NCBI RefSeq assembly: GCF_019396345.1
Contig: NZ_JAHKRM010000019.1
Coordinates: forward strand, 124,001-188,000
DNA: 64,000 bases
Direction of reading: 5' to 3'
Source: Nonomuraea guangzhouensis
Lineage (GTDB): Bacteria; Actinomycetota; Actinomycetes; Streptosporangiales; Streptosporangiaceae
The notes beneath the pieces are model-generated. The model made no database searches. It worked only from the letters and a program-made list of their open reading frames with translations, and was not told where the DNA came from. The position numbers and the translations under genes were made by a program. Of the stretch, positions 32,895-42,204 are shown piece by piece (position 1 is the stretch's first letter; every line of letters starts with the position of its first letter).

Positions 32895-34052
32895 TCAGGC
32901 GTTGACGATCCGGTTGATGTTCTCGGGTGACAGGTAGTGCTCGATCGCCAGGATCCCGGCGCCCAGCGCGGCGGCGTTGATCCCGGTACGGCTCGGCACG
33001 ATCGAGAGATGATGCGTGGCCAGCGGCAGCGACCTGCGGTAGACCGTCTCCTTGATGCCCGCGAGCAGATGCTCGTGGACCCGGGACAGGGCGCCGCCGA
33101 TGACGATCACCTCGGGGTTGAAGAAGTTGACCAGGCTGGCCAGCACCTCGCCGATGAGCCTGCCCGCCTCCCTGACCAGCCGGAGCGCCTGCGTGTTGCC
33201 CGCCTGTACGAGCGCCACCACGTCGGCCCCCGTCTCGGCGGGTGTGCCCAGCTCGGTCAGCCTCCTGGCGACGGCCGCGCCACCGGCGACCGCCTCCAGG
33301 CAGGCGCTGTTGCCGCAGCGGCAGCCGGCGTCCTCGTGGCCGGAGACCCGGATGTGGCCGATGTCGCCGGCCGACCCCTGGGCGCCGCGGTGCAGCTTGC
33401 CCTCGGCCACGATGCCGCACCCGATGCCGGTGCCGATCTTGACGAACAGCAGGTGGCCGGCGTCGGGGTAGGCGTTGCGGTGCTCGCCGAGCGCCATGAC
33501 GTTCACGTCGTTGTCGACGAGTACGGCGCAGTCCGCGAAGTGCTCGGGGATCGGGTAGTCGTTCCAGCCGGGCATGATCGGCGGGTTGTTGGGCCGGCCC
33601 GTGGCGAACTCCACCGGCCCCGGCACTCCCATCCCGATCGCCTTGAGCGCGGCCCGCGGGCGTCCCGCCTCGGTGAGCAGCCGTTCCAGCCGCCTGTCGA
33701 CGTGGGCCAGGACCGTCTCCGGGCCCTCGGCGATCAGCAGCGGGTCTTCGCATTCGGCCAGGACGTCGCCCGAGATGTCCATCAGCGCGATCCTGCAGTG
33801 TGTGGCGCCCAGGTCGACGCCGGCGAAGGCGTGGTCCTCGGTGTGCAGGCGGAGTTGTCGTGGTGGGCGCCCGCCGGTGGACTCACCGCTTCCGGTCTCC
33901 GATACCAGGCCGCGCTCGATCAGCGCGTCGACCCGCTGGCTGATCGTGGACCTGGCCAGACCGGTGAGTCTGGCGAGGTCCGAGCGGGTGGTCGCGGATC
34001 CGGCGCTGATGAGTGTCAGAACGTCACCGGGCGAGCCCGGAGCGGAGGTCAT
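32895..34052 (-). CDS. ROK-family transcriptional regulator
   Basis: 385 residues. An N-terminal winged helix (ATTRSDLARLTGLARSTISQRVDALIERGLV) precedes a ROK domain with GVDLGATHCRIAL, KIGTGIGCGIV, GHEDAGCRCGNSACLEAVAGG (the ROK zinc cysteines) and VIVIGGAL. Proteins of this build repress sugar operons and respond to the sugar or its phosphate. It is the first gene of its own operon, so it probably autoregulates. Confidence 0.9.
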   Translation of the reverse strand: MTSAPGSPGDVLTLISAGSATTRSDLARLTGLARSTISQRVDALIERGLVSETGSGESTGGRPPRQLRLHTEDHAFAGVDLGATHCRIALMDISGDVLAECEDPLLIAEGPETVLAHVDRRLERLLTEAGRPRAALKAIGMGVPGPVEFATGRPNNPPIMPGWNDYPIPEHFADCAVLVDNDVNVMALGEHRNAYPDAGHLLFVKIGTGIGCGIVAEGKLHRGAQGSAGDIGHIRVSGHEDAGCRCGNSACLEAVAGGAAVARRLTELGTPAETGADVVALVQAGNTQALRLVREAGRLIGEVLASLVNFFNPEVIVIGGALSRVHEHLLAGIKETVYRRSLPLATHHLSIVPSRTGINAAALGAGILAIEHYLSPENINRIVNA

Positions 34053-34466
34053 GCGGCGACAATAAGATCACAGATGCGGCAAATCAAGAGTGCAAGCCGC
34101 CCAAACACGCCCAACTTACGCCAACAATCGAACAAAGCCCTCTAGATTCGGACATAAGGGCTGTTCGACCACAATTGCCACCGACAGGCTCCGGCGCCCG
34201 ACACGCCGGGTGGGCGCGCGGCGACGCCAGGGCCCCCACGCGTCGGGGTCGGTCTCGCCGCGAGATCGGCACGGCGGACGGCCCGGCCGGGGCCGTCCGG
34301 ATCGTCAACATATGGAGAACCATCAGTGGTCATTCGGTAAGAACCGTGCGGCGGATGGAGCACCCATTAATAGGGCGCATATAACGGGTTCTGTGATGAA
34401 CACTTCGCTGGCATTCCGGGCGAAATGTCCCATGACCCGCACCGCCATCCATACGGGGAGTCCGAA
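34053..34466. other. Divergent promoter region, no gene seen
   Basis: 414 bases between the ROK operon (minus) and the LPMTG protein (plus). Short frames here have no ribosome-binding sites or recognisable domains. TATAAC at 34380-34385 is a possible -10 for the plus-strand gene; its -35 is weak. AGCCCT at 34136-34141 and AGGGCT at 34157-34162 form a short inverted repeat upstream of the ROK gene that might be its operator. Confidence 0.4.
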
Positions 34467-34931
34467 ATGAGAGAAAAAATCACGATACCTATTTTCGTGG
34501 CGATGGCCGTCGGAGGTGGGATCGCGTTTGGGACCGCCGGTTTTGCGTCGGCCGAGTCCTTCCCGACGCCGGCCCCCACGACCACGAGCACCATGACTCC
34601 GAGGCCGACGCCCACGAGGACCGTGACCCCAAGGCCGACACCCACGTCCACGAGGACCGTGACAGCCAGCCCGACGCCCTACCCGCCGAGAGTCACCTCC
34701 ACCTCGTCGTCGCACGTCGACGTGCACGTGGACATCGACGATCCCAGAGATCACTGGCGTCCCCACAACAACTGGGGCTGCGGCGGCCATTGCCATCACG
34801 GCCACCGTGAATTGCCGATGACAGGAGCACCCGTGAAGGCCCTGGCAGCGGCGGGTGCGGGCATGCTACTGGTGGGAACCGCCGGCACAATGATCGCTAT
34901 TCGGCGTCGCCGTTCTGCCAGTGCGAAGTAA
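34467..34931 (+). CDS. Sortase-type surface protein with LPMTG motif
   Basis: 154 residues. Signal peptide: REKITIPIFVAMAVGGGIAFGTAGFASAES. A Thr/Pro-rich stalk with repeated TPRPTPT follows. Before the sorting motif lies a His/Cys-rich segment (HVDVHVDIDD, then GCGGHCHHGHRE) that could bind metal. LPMTG is followed by a transmembrane helix and RRRR, a complete sortase anchor. GGGGAG precedes the ATG. It overlaps the DUF4012 gene, placing it in the polysaccharide locus; no sortase gene is in the window. Confidence 0.8.
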   Translation: MREKITIPIFVAMAVGGGIAFGTAGFASAESFPTPAPTTTSTMTPRPTPTRTVTPRPTPTSTRTVTASPTPYPPRVTSTSSSHVDVHVDIDDPRDHWRPHNNWGCGGHCHHGHRELPMTGAPVKALAAAGAGMLLVGTAGTMIAIRRRRSASAK

Positions 34932-36735
34932 GACACGCCGAGTCGCCATCGTCAGCCTGCTGGCTCCGGCCGCAGGTCTCACGCTGGCCGGGAGTTGGTC
35001 CGCGTACCTCGGTCTGAGTGTGCGAGACCACCTGCAGGCGACCAGGGACGCACTGGTCCTGCTGCGCGCGAGCGACCCCGGCCGGCTGGCCGGGACGCTC
35101 GCGGACGCGCGATGGCACGCGTCCGAGGCCCGCCGGCTCACCTCCGGCCCCGACTGGTCGTTGCTCGCTCACGCTCCCGTGGTGGGAGACGGCGCGACGA
35201 CCATTCGCGGGCTGGCGGAGACGGTCGCGGAGCTGACCACCGCCCTGGCTGACGTGCACCGGGCCACCGCGCAGCTGATCATGGACGTAGAACCCGCCAC
35301 GGACGACCGGCCCGCCGCGGATGACCGGCCTTCCATGGCCGACGTGCGGCAGTTGCTGGCCGTCCTCGATTCGGCGGCACCGGTCCTGGACTCCGCCGCC
35401 GACCGGGTCGCCGCGGCGCGCTCACGCCTGTCCGGCACCCCGGCGCACACGGGCGTGAGCGCGGTGGACGAGGCGCGCAGCACGGCGCTGCGCGAAGTCG
35501 ATCGGCTGGGCGGCTGGCTCGGTGCCGCGGCCGACGCCGCCACCCTGGTGCCGCCGATGCTGGGCCACGATGGTCCCCGCCGCTATTTCCTGGCATTCCA
35601 GACAAATGCCGAAGCGCGCGGAACCGGTGGCCTGGTGGGCGCCTTCGGCATTCTGAAAGCCGGGCGCGGCCAGCTCGACATAGAGCGGCTCTCCGCCAAC
35701 AACCGTCTCTCGCCGAGTTCGGATCCGGTCGCCGACTACGGGCCGGAATTTCGCTCGCGTTACGGGCCGAGCGCGCTCTCCCTGCTCTCCAATTCCAATC
35801 TTTCCCCACATTTCCCGTACGCCGCGAATACCTGGACCTCCCTCTGGGAACGGCAGACCGGCCAGCAGTTGGACGGCGCCCTCGCGACCGACCCGGTCGG
35901 TCTCTCCTACCTGCTGCGGCTCATCGGACCGGTCACCCTCCCGAGCGGCGAGACGGTGACCGCCGAGAACGTCATCGGCCTCACCGAGCAGGAAGCCTAT
36001 GTCCGGTACCCGAACCCGGACGAGCGCAAGAAGTTCCTCATCACGATCGCCGGCGCCGTCAGCGAGGCGCTGACCCGGTCCCGTCCGGACCCCGTCACGT
36101 TGCTCTCCACCTTGTCGCAGTTGGCCGAGGAGCGGCGGATCCAGGTCTGGAGCCGCCGGGACACCGAGGAGCAACGTCTGGAGACGACGCCGCTGAGCGG
36201 CGTGCTCCCGGAGAAGCCGGGTCCGTTCGCCGGTCTGGTGATCAACAACTCCGGTGGCAACAAGCTCGACTACTACCTCAAGCGCTCGCTCCGGTACGAA
36301 CTGGCCTCCTGCCGCCCCGACGGGCAGCGCGTCACGAAGGTGCGGGTCCGTCTCACCAACGATGTGCCGCACCGCAAGCTGCCCACGTACGTCACCAGCC
36401 GCCTCGACCACCCCGACCGCCCGCGCGCCGTCGGCTCCAACCTGCTCTGGGTGTCGATGTACACCGGGGCCGGAGCGCAGAACGGTGGCGTGCGGATCAA
36501 CGGCAAGCTGGTGAAGGTCGTCAAAGAGGTCGAACGATCCCATCCGGTCTACTCCACCATGCTGGAGCTCGCTCCCGGACAGTCGAAGACGCTGGAGTAC
36601 CTCCTGCTGGAGCCCGCCTCGACCGCGCCGCCACTGGTTCCCGTGCAGCCGCTGGCCCATCCCCAGCAGACCCGGATCATGCAGGACCGCACCGGCTGCG
36701 GTCCGGAGTCCCAAATGATCGATAGCGAGGGTTAA
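34921..36735 (+). CDS. DUF4012 membrane-anchored protein of polysaccharide clusters
   Basis: 604 residues. It opens with a short basic stretch and one membrane helix (VAIVSLLAPAAGLTLAGSWSAYLGL), then a long extracellular domain. PPMLGHDGPRRYFLAFQTNAEARGTGGLVGAFGIL is the core motif of DUF4012, followed by NRLSPSSDPVADYGPEFRSRYG. Role unknown; the family recurs in actinobacterial exopolysaccharide loci. GTG start within the end of the LPMTG gene. Confidence 0.85.
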   Translation: MRSKTRRVAIVSLLAPAAGLTLAGSWSAYLGLSVRDHLQATRDALVLLRASDPGRLAGTLADARWHASEARRLTSGPDWSLLAHAPVVGDGATTIRGLAETVAELTTALADVHRATAQLIMDVEPATDDRPAADDRPSMADVRQLLAVLDSAAPVLDSAADRVAAARSRLSGTPAHTGVSAVDEARSTALREVDRLGGWLGAAADAATLVPPMLGHDGPRRYFLAFQTNAEARGTGGLVGAFGILKAGRGQLDIERLSANNRLSPSSDPVADYGPEFRSRYGPSALSLLSNSNLSPHFPYAANTWTSLWERQTGQQLDGALATDPVGLSYLLRLIGPVTLPSGETVTAENVIGLTEQEAYVRYPNPDERKKFLITIAGAVSEALTRSRPDPVTLLSTLSQLAEERRIQVWSRRDTEEQRLETTPLSGVLPEKPGPFAGLVINNSGGNKLDYYLKRSLRYELASCRPDGQRVTKVRVRLTNDVPHRKLPTYVTSRLDHPDRPRAVGSNLLWVSMYTGAGAQNGGVRINGKLVKVVKEVERSHPVYSTMLELAPGQSKTLEYLLLEPASTAPPLVPVQPLAHPQQTRIMQDRTGCGPESQMIDSEG

Positions 36736-36788
36736 AAACCGGCGCGCCGACAAGAGCGTCCTGACCAGGGCGTTCTACCGTCGCGCAC

Positions 36789-37373
36789 ATGGAAGGTACG
36801 AGGGATTTCCACATCCTGTTCGTGTGTACGGGCAACATCTGCCGCTCCCCTCTGGCGGAGCGGCTGGCCCGTTCGGCCCTCGGACCGTCGTTCCAGGTGA
36901 CCAGCGCGGGCACCCACGCCGAGCCGGGCATGGACATGCACGAGCAGACGCGGCGGACACTGCTCCGCCTCGGCGGCGATCCCGGCGGCTTCGTCTCCCG
37001 CCCGCTGACCGCCGAGGTGGTGGCCGCGGCCGACCTCGTGCTGACGGCCGCCTCCGCGCACCGTGCAGATTCGGTGGCGATGCACCTCCCGGCGGCCGGG
37101 CGTATCTTCACCATCGTCGAGTTCGACACCCTGGCCCGAGCCGTCGCGCCCACGGCGATCACGTGTCACCACGATGCCGTATGGCGGGCTCACGCGCTGG
37201 TCGACGAGGTGCGAACGCTACGCGGCCTGGTCCCGGTGGACCGGCCCGACATCCTCGATCCCATCGGTGGCACCCGGTGGCACCACCGGATGGCGGGACG
37301 GAGGATCGCCAGATCGCTCGCCGTCCCGCTCCAGTTCCTCACACAACCGCCGGTGTCTCCGCCTCTGCCTTGA
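36789..37373 (+). CDS. Low-molecular-weight protein tyrosine phosphatase (Wzb-like)
   Basis: 194 residues. The P-loop is VCTGNICRSP (Cys-x5-Arg-Ser) at about residues 13-22, with the general-acid Asp in DILDPIGG. It removes phosphate from tyrosines of a Wzc-type kinase during capsule or exopolysaccharide assembly. Its 3' end overlaps the convergent Wzc-like kinase gene by 35 bases, an unusual opposed arrangement of the two partners. Confidence 0.9.
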   Translation: MEGTRDFHILFVCTGNICRSPLAERLARSALGPSFQVTSAGTHAEPGMDMHEQTRRTLLRLGGDPGGFVSRPLTAEVVAAADLVLTAASAHRADSVAMHLPAAGRIFTIVEFDTLARAVAPTAITCHHDAVWRAHALVDEVRTLRGLVPVDRPDILDPIGGTRWHHRMAGRRIARSLAVPLQFLTQPPVSPPLP

Positions 37374-38754
37374 CGTCGGTCTCGGACGCCTCGTAGTAGC
37401 CATAGCCGTAGCCATAGCCGTCGTATCGGCTGGCCTTGGCCGGCACGAAGTTCATGACCGTACCCACGATGCGGGCGTTGATCGACGACAGCAGTTCCGT
37501 GCCGCGCAGGATGTGCTCCTGCCGGGTCTTGCCGTACCGTGCGACGAGCAGCACTCCGTCGCAGATCGCCGAGAGTGTCGCGGCGTCGGTGACCGGCAGC
37601 AGCGGCGGCGCGTCGATGATCACCATGTCGTAGTCGCTCACCACCTGGTCGAGCAGATTGCGCATCCCTCGTGAGCCGAGCAGTTCACTCGGGTTCGGCG
37701 GGATCTGACCGCTCGGCAGCACGAACAGGCGCGGCTCTCCCCAGGGCTGAATCACCTGGTCCAGCCGCGCCTTGCCGATCAGTACGTCCGTCAGGCCGAC
37801 CGCGCCCTCGATGCCGAGGTAGGTCGGGATGCGCGGACGGCGAAGGTCGCCATCGATCAGGAGCACCCGCCAGCCCGCCTGGGCCAGGGTGATCGCCAGA
37901 TTGGAAGAGGTCGAGGACTTGCCCTCGTTCGGCAGGCAGCTGGTGATGACCAGTGATTTGGGCTGCCGGTCCACGCCGATGAACTGCAGGTTCGTACGCA
38001 GCGAGCGGAACGCCTCCGACCTGCTCGATCGACCTCGGGGCCGGACGATCAGCGGGTGACGCCGCGCGTCCCTCTCGTAGCCGATGATGCCGAGCGTCGA
38101 GCTCTTCGAGGTCCGCTGGAGCGTGTCGGAGGACTTGATGGTCGTGTCCAGGCGGTCGCGGAACACCAGCGTGGCGACGGCGATGAGCAGCGCGATCAGT
38201 ACGGCGATCGCCATGTTGACCATGGGCTTGGGGCTGACCGGCAGCTGGGGGGTCTCCGCCTGGTCCACCACCGTGATCTTGATCGTGGGGCGGCTGCCCG
38301 GAGTGGGCCGTTCGATCTGGTCGATCAGCTGCGTGAACCGCAACCCCAGGGTGTTGGCCAGCCGCGCGGCGCGGGCAGGATCGTTGTCGGTGACGGTCGC
38401 ACGGAGCAGGACGGTGCCGGGGACCACTTCCGCCGCGATGTTCGCCTGCAGGCGCCGGATGTCCTCGGGCGCGGTGATCTGACTGACCACCCGGCGACTG
38501 GACAGCAACGTGGCATAGGACTGCACCCGCTGCGCCGACAGCATTCCCGCCTGGTACGCCGTGGAGAGGCTGCCTTCCCTGTCGTGGCCGGAGACCAGCA
38601 TGGAGATCGTCGCGACGTACTGCGGAGGCGTGTTCGCGGTGACCACCACCGCCGCGCCCACCCCGATCCCCAGCGAGAGCAGGAGGAGCAGCCAGTTCCT
38701 GCGCAGGAGCCGCAGGTAATAGAGCAGATCCACTGGATCAACGCCGCCTTTCAC
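37339..38754 (-). CDS. Wzc-like polysaccharide co-polymerase / BY-kinase
   Basis: 471 residues, GTG start. N-terminal Wzz domain with one helix (RNWLLLLLSLGIGVGAAVVVT) and an extracellular loop; second helix MVNMAIAVLIALLIAVATLVF near residue 180. The cytoplasmic kinase has Walker A CLPNEGKSST, A' VLLIDGDLRRP and B MVIIDAPPLL. The C-terminus carries the tyrosine cluster YDGYGYGYGYYEAS, the autophosphorylation site. It sets chain length and export with Wzb. Overlaps the MraY/WecA-type gene by 17 bases. Confidence 0.95.
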   Translation of the reverse strand: MKGGVDPVDLLYYLRLLRRNWLLLLLSLGIGVGAAVVVTANTPPQYVATISMLVSGHDREGSLSTAYQAGMLSAQRVQSYATLLSSRRVVSQITAPEDIRRLQANIAAEVVPGTVLLRATVTDNDPARAARLANTLGLRFTQLIDQIERPTPGSRPTIKITVVDQAETPQLPVSPKPMVNMAIAVLIALLIAVATLVFRDRLDTTIKSSDTLQRTSKSSTLGIIGYERDARRHPLIVRPRGRSSRSEAFRSLRTNLQFIGVDRQPKSLVITSCLPNEGKSSTSSNLAITLAQAGWRVLLIDGDLRRPRIPTYLGIEGAVGLTDVLIGKARLDQVIQPWGEPRLFVLPSGQIPPNPSELLGSRGMRNLLDQVVSDYDMVIIDAPPLLPVTDAATLSAICDGVLLVARYGKTRQEHILRGTELLSSINARIVGTVMNFVPAKASRYDGYGYGYGYYEASETDVKAEAETPAVV

Positions 38755-39781
38755 GAATTCTTGGAGGAACAGTCAGGTCTTCGACCGGCGCGTAGACGTG
38801 CACACCCTGCAGCAGGACGATGAGCACGACGGCGGTTCCGCCCACGACCATCGTCGTGACCAGGGGCGATATCAAGCGCAAGGTCATCATCAGACAGCAA
38901 CAGCCGGCCACGGCCGCGATCGCGCCGAGCGTCGCGGCGACCGCCCGGGTGGAGAGCCCCATCCGGCGGAGCCGGTGTGACACGTGGTCGGTGCCACCCG
39001 TCAGCGGCGAGCGACCCGCCCGTATCCGCGCGATGAACACGACACCGGTGTCGACGGTGGCGACGAAGGTCGGCAGGAGCAACCCGGCGATCACCCTGCC
39101 GGGGCCCTGCCCCATCACCAGGAGGACAGCCGAGCAGGTGAGCACGAACCCGATGAACAGGGATCCGGAGTCACCCATGAATATCCTCGCGGGCGCCCAG
39201 TTGTGCGGCAGGAACCCCAGGCTGGTGCCGGCGAGGGCGATCAGGAGCAGCCCCAACGCCGGATGGCCGATCAGGAAGGCCGTTCCACCGAGGAAGGCGG
39301 CCGTGACGGTGGTGACGGCGCCCAGCGCGCCGTCCATGTTGTCCAGCAGGTTGAAGGAGTTGAGCATCACGACGATCCACACGACCGTGAGCAGCCCGTC
39401 CAGCCAGCCGTCGGCCGGCGTGGTGAAGTGGACGCCGGAGAGCACGACCCCGCTCGCCGCCCCGGCCTCCACGACCAGCCTGGTGACCGGGCGCAGCGGG
39501 CCGACGTCGTCGATCAGGCCGACCAGTGACACCGCGGTGGCCGCCAGGAGGATCGCCATGATCTGGAGATCGACGAAGCCGATCACCGCGATCACGGGCA
39601 CGACCGTGCCGAACGTGATCGCGATGCCACCGAGGTAAGGGGTCGGTCGAGCGTGGGCCTTCTGCTCGCTGGGGCGATCGGTCAGTTCCCAGTTCAGCGC
39701 CAGGCGCTTCAACGGCACGATCGCCATACAGCTGATCAGGAACGCGGCCACGCCGGTGGCAAGGGCGATCGTCGCGTTCAC
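38738..39781 (-). CDS. WecA/MraY-family undecaprenyl-phosphate sugar-1-phosphate transferase
   Basis: 347 residues, GTG start, about ten to eleven helices. Family signs: WELTDRPSEQKAHARPTPYLGGIAI near residue 35, FNLLDNMDGALGAV near 150 and FMGDSGSLFIGFVL near 200, which carry the catalytic Asp residues. TDHVSHRLRRMGLS is the late His-containing loop. It starts the lipid-linked repeat unit, probably with a HexNAc-1-phosphate. Overlaps the epimerase stop (GTGA). Confidence 0.9.
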   Translation of the reverse strand: MNATIALATGVAAFLISCMAIVPLKRLALNWELTDRPSEQKAHARPTPYLGGIAITFGTVVPVIAVIGFVDLQIMAILLAATAVSLVGLIDDVGPLRPVTRLVVEAGAASGVVLSGVHFTTPADGWLDGLLTVVWIVVMLNSFNLLDNMDGALGAVTTVTAAFLGGTAFLIGHPALGLLLIALAGTSLGFLPHNWAPARIFMGDSGSLFIGFVLTCSAVLLVMGQGPGRVIAGLLLPTFVATVDTGVVFIARIRAGRSPLTGGTDHVSHRLRRMGLSTRAVAATLGAIAAVAGCCCLMMTLRLISPLVTTMVVGGTAVVLIVLLQGVHVYAPVEDLTVPPRIRERRR

Positions 39782-40758
39782 GGGATGGACGCCGAAAGCT
39801 CTTCGCGAACCTGCTTGACGACCTCGACGAGGATCTCGTCGAGAGTGTGCCGTGGGACCCAGCCGGTGAGCTCGCGAATCCTGGTGGTGTCGGGGACCCG
39901 GCGGGTCATGTCCTCAAAACCCTCCTGGTAGGCCTTGTGATACGGGATGAGGTCGATCGCCGAGGTGGACCCGGTGTGATCGATGATCAGTCTGGCCAGG
40001 TCCAGGATGCTCACCTCGTTCGCGGAGCCGATGTTGAAGGTCTGCCCGACCGCCGCCTCGAGGTCGAGGAGCCGGAGCAGCGCGTCGACGACGTCCGCGA
40101 CGTGCGCGAAGCAGCGGGTCTGGCTTCCGTCACCGAAGACCGTGAGGGGCGCGCCGCTGACCGCCTGCTGGACAAGACGCGGGATGACCATTCCGTAGGC
40201 CGGGCTCTGCCGTGGTCCCACGGTGTTGAACAGTCTGACGACGATCGTCGGCAGGCCGCGCTCCCGGTGATAGGCGTTGGCGAGGATCTCGTCGACGGCC
40301 TTGGCCGTGCTGTAGGCCCATCGCACCACGGACGGGCTGCCGAGGATGCGGTCGGCGTCCTCCTTCAGCGGTCCGGCCGAGTTCTTGCCGTAGATCTCGC
40401 TCGTACTGGTGATCAGGATCTTTTTCCGGTACCGATGCGCGGCCTCGATGACGACCTCCGAGCCGCGGATGTTGGTCGTCAGGCACCGAAGCGGCTGCTC
40501 GACGATCAGCTTGACGCCGACCGCGGCCGCGAGATGGACGACGACGTCGCACTGGTGCACCAGCTCGTCCACCATGAGCTCGTCCAGCACGGATCCCTGG
40601 ACGAACTGCAGGTGGGGGTGGCCGGCGACGAGCGCGAGGTTCGCGACCCGGCCCGTCGACAGGTTGTCCACGATCACGACGGAGTCGCCGCGGGCCAGCA
40701 GCGCGTCGGTGAGATGGGACCCGATGAACCCGGCCCCGCCCGTAATCAGAAATCGCAT
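39778..40758 (-). CDS. NAD-dependent epimerase/dehydratase (extended SDR)
   Basis: 326 residues. Cofactor loop TGGAGFIGSHL at the N-terminus, catalytic TSTSEIYGKN and YSTAKAVDE (Tyr-x3-Lys). GLPTIVVRLFNTVGPRQSP and CFAHVADVVDALLRLLD are typical of UDP-glucuronate decarboxylase / UDP-glucose 4-epimerase relatives. It supplies a modified sugar nucleotide for the repeat unit; with UDP-glucose dehydrogenase nearby, UDP-xylose or UDP-galacturonate routes are possible (inference). Confidence 0.85.
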   Translation of the reverse strand: MRFLITGGAGFIGSHLTDALLARGDSVVIVDNLSTGRVANLALVAGHPHLQFVQGSVLDELMVDELVHQCDVVVHLAAAVGVKLIVEQPLRCLTTNIRGSEVVIEAAHRYRKKILITSTSEIYGKNSAGPLKEDADRILGSPSVVRWAYSTAKAVDEILANAYHRERGLPTIVVRLFNTVGPRQSPAYGMVIPRLVQQAVSGAPLTVFGDGSQTRCFAHVADVVDALLRLLDLEAAVGQTFNIGSANEVSILDLARLIIDHTGSTSAIDLIPYHKAYQEGFEDMTRRVPDTTRIRELTGWVPRHTLDEILVEVVKQVREELSASIP

Positions 40759-40767
40759 CTGGTCACC

Positions 40768-41970
40768 TCACGCTTCCCGCTGAAGCGCGGTTGCCCGGCG
40801 CTCTTCATACAGCGATCGATACATGGCCTCGGTGTCGGCCACCAGGCGCTCCACCCCGAAGGAGGAGGTGGTCCAGTGGCGGGCGGACTCACCCATCTGG
40901 TGTCTGAGTCCGGGGTCGCGCAGCAGTCGTACGGTGTACTCCGTCAGCTCGCCGACGTCGGCGGAGCTCACGTAACCGGTGTGCTCATGCCGGATCACCT
41001 CGGCGACACTGCCCACCCTGGTGGAGACGCAGGGCCGTCCCGCCATCCCGGCCTCGATGAGCGCGACCGGCATCCCCTCGTTGTCGGAGGTGAGCAGGAC
41101 CATGTCGGCGGCCGAGTAGACCGTCGCCACGTCGTCCCTCCATCCGAGCAGATGGAAGGAACCACGCAGGGGACCGATGGCCTGTTCCATCTCCTCGCGG
41201 AGCTCGCCGTCCCCGCAGACGACGAAGCGGCAGTCGGGCACGCTCCGGAGCACGGCGGTCGCCGTGGCCACGAACCTGTCGGGCCGCTTCACCTGGGTGA
41301 GCCGGCCGACGAAGGCGACGACGGGCGCGTCCAGCGGGATCCCCAGAGACAGGCGGGCATCCTCACGGCTGGGGATCGGGCCGAGCCCGACACCTGGCGG
41401 GGTGACGATGTACTGCTCCATACGGCCGATTCCGGCCTCCAGCAACTCGTCGCGGACGCGGGCTCCGACCGTCACCAGACGATCGGACATCGAGGCGAGA
41501 AGTCGCTCCGTCCGTACGTAGACAAATAGCTTGGGCGGGGAGAAATGCCCATAAAGCAGGTGCCCGTGAAACACGTGTGCCAGGGCCGGGTTGATACCGG
41601 ACAGGCGGGCGGCCACGCGACCCAGCAAGCCGGCCTTCGTCGTTCGCGTGTGGACGATGTGCGGCCGGAACGCACGGATCGCCTTGACCAAGTGCCTGAC
41701 GGCCCGGACGTCGTCAGCGGGCTTGATCGAGCGGCCGAGCCCAGGAACCCGGTGAATCGGCATCGCCGCGTTACGGAGCAGGAAATGGTCCCCTTCGTCA
41801 CCGCTGACGTCACCCGTGTAGAGGCGATGGTCGAACTTGTCATGGTTCAACTGCGCGCACAACCCCGTTAGCTGAGTAGCCGGGCCGCCGATGTTCATCC
41901 GGGCGATGACATCCATGACTCTTATGCGGCCGTCCGGCTTCGCACAAGCTCCTGCGGAATGGGTCTTCAT
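40768..41970 (-). CDS. GT4 glycosyltransferase A
   Basis: 400 residues from MKTHSAGACAK. The N-terminal GT4 half begins RVMDVIARMNIGGPATQL. The C-terminal half has VAFVGRLTQVKRPDRFV, VVCGDGELREEM and the nucleotide-sugar site SDNEGMPVALIEAGMAGRPCV. Retaining GT-B enzyme acting on lipid-linked glycan. A longer frame to 42150 lacks a better start. First gene of a four-gene minus-strand run; 9 bases before the epimerase. Confidence 0.9.
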   Translation of the reverse strand: MKTHSAGACAKPDGRIRVMDVIARMNIGGPATQLTGLCAQLNHDKFDHRLYTGDVSGDEGDHFLLRNAAMPIHRVPGLGRSIKPADDVRAVRHLVKAIRAFRPHIVHTRTTKAGLLGRVAARLSGINPALAHVFHGHLLYGHFSPPKLFVYVRTERLLASMSDRLVTVGARVRDELLEAGIGRMEQYIVTPPGVGLGPIPSREDARLSLGIPLDAPVVAFVGRLTQVKRPDRFVATATAVLRSVPDCRFVVCGDGELREEMEQAIGPLRGSFHLLGWRDDVATVYSAADMVLLTSDNEGMPVALIEAGMAGRPCVSTRVGSVAEVIRHEHTGYVSSADVGELTEYTVRLLRDPGLRHQMGESARHWTTSSFGVERLVADTEAMYRSLYEERRATALQREA

Positions 41971-42204
41971 GCCGCAGAAGCTAGCTTGGGTCTTGACGCG
42001 GTCAATGGTCCGAGTCGCGGTGCCGACGGAATATTTGCATATCTTGTCCCCGCAGGTTATGGAATCGCTGCGGATGAGGCGACAGGCCGATGTCTTTCCT
42101 ACTGACTTGGCGCGGTTCGGTGTGCCATGTCGATCTCGGCGGCCGATCATCGTATTGTTCAGCGTGCTGTCCGGCCATTACACGATGAGCGTTGAGGAGT
42201 TTGG

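Noticed and set aside
31396..33753. A 785-codon minus frame fusing an ABC ATPase to an N-terminal extension
   Set aside because: The extension is the shadow of the ROK gene; the ATPase has its own ATG at 32883 with a ribosome-binding site.
36789..37373. Arsenate reductase instead of tyrosine phosphatase
   Set aside because: The Cys-x5-Arg loop fits both, but the DILDPIGG acid loop and linkage to a Wzc-type kinase favour the phosphatase.
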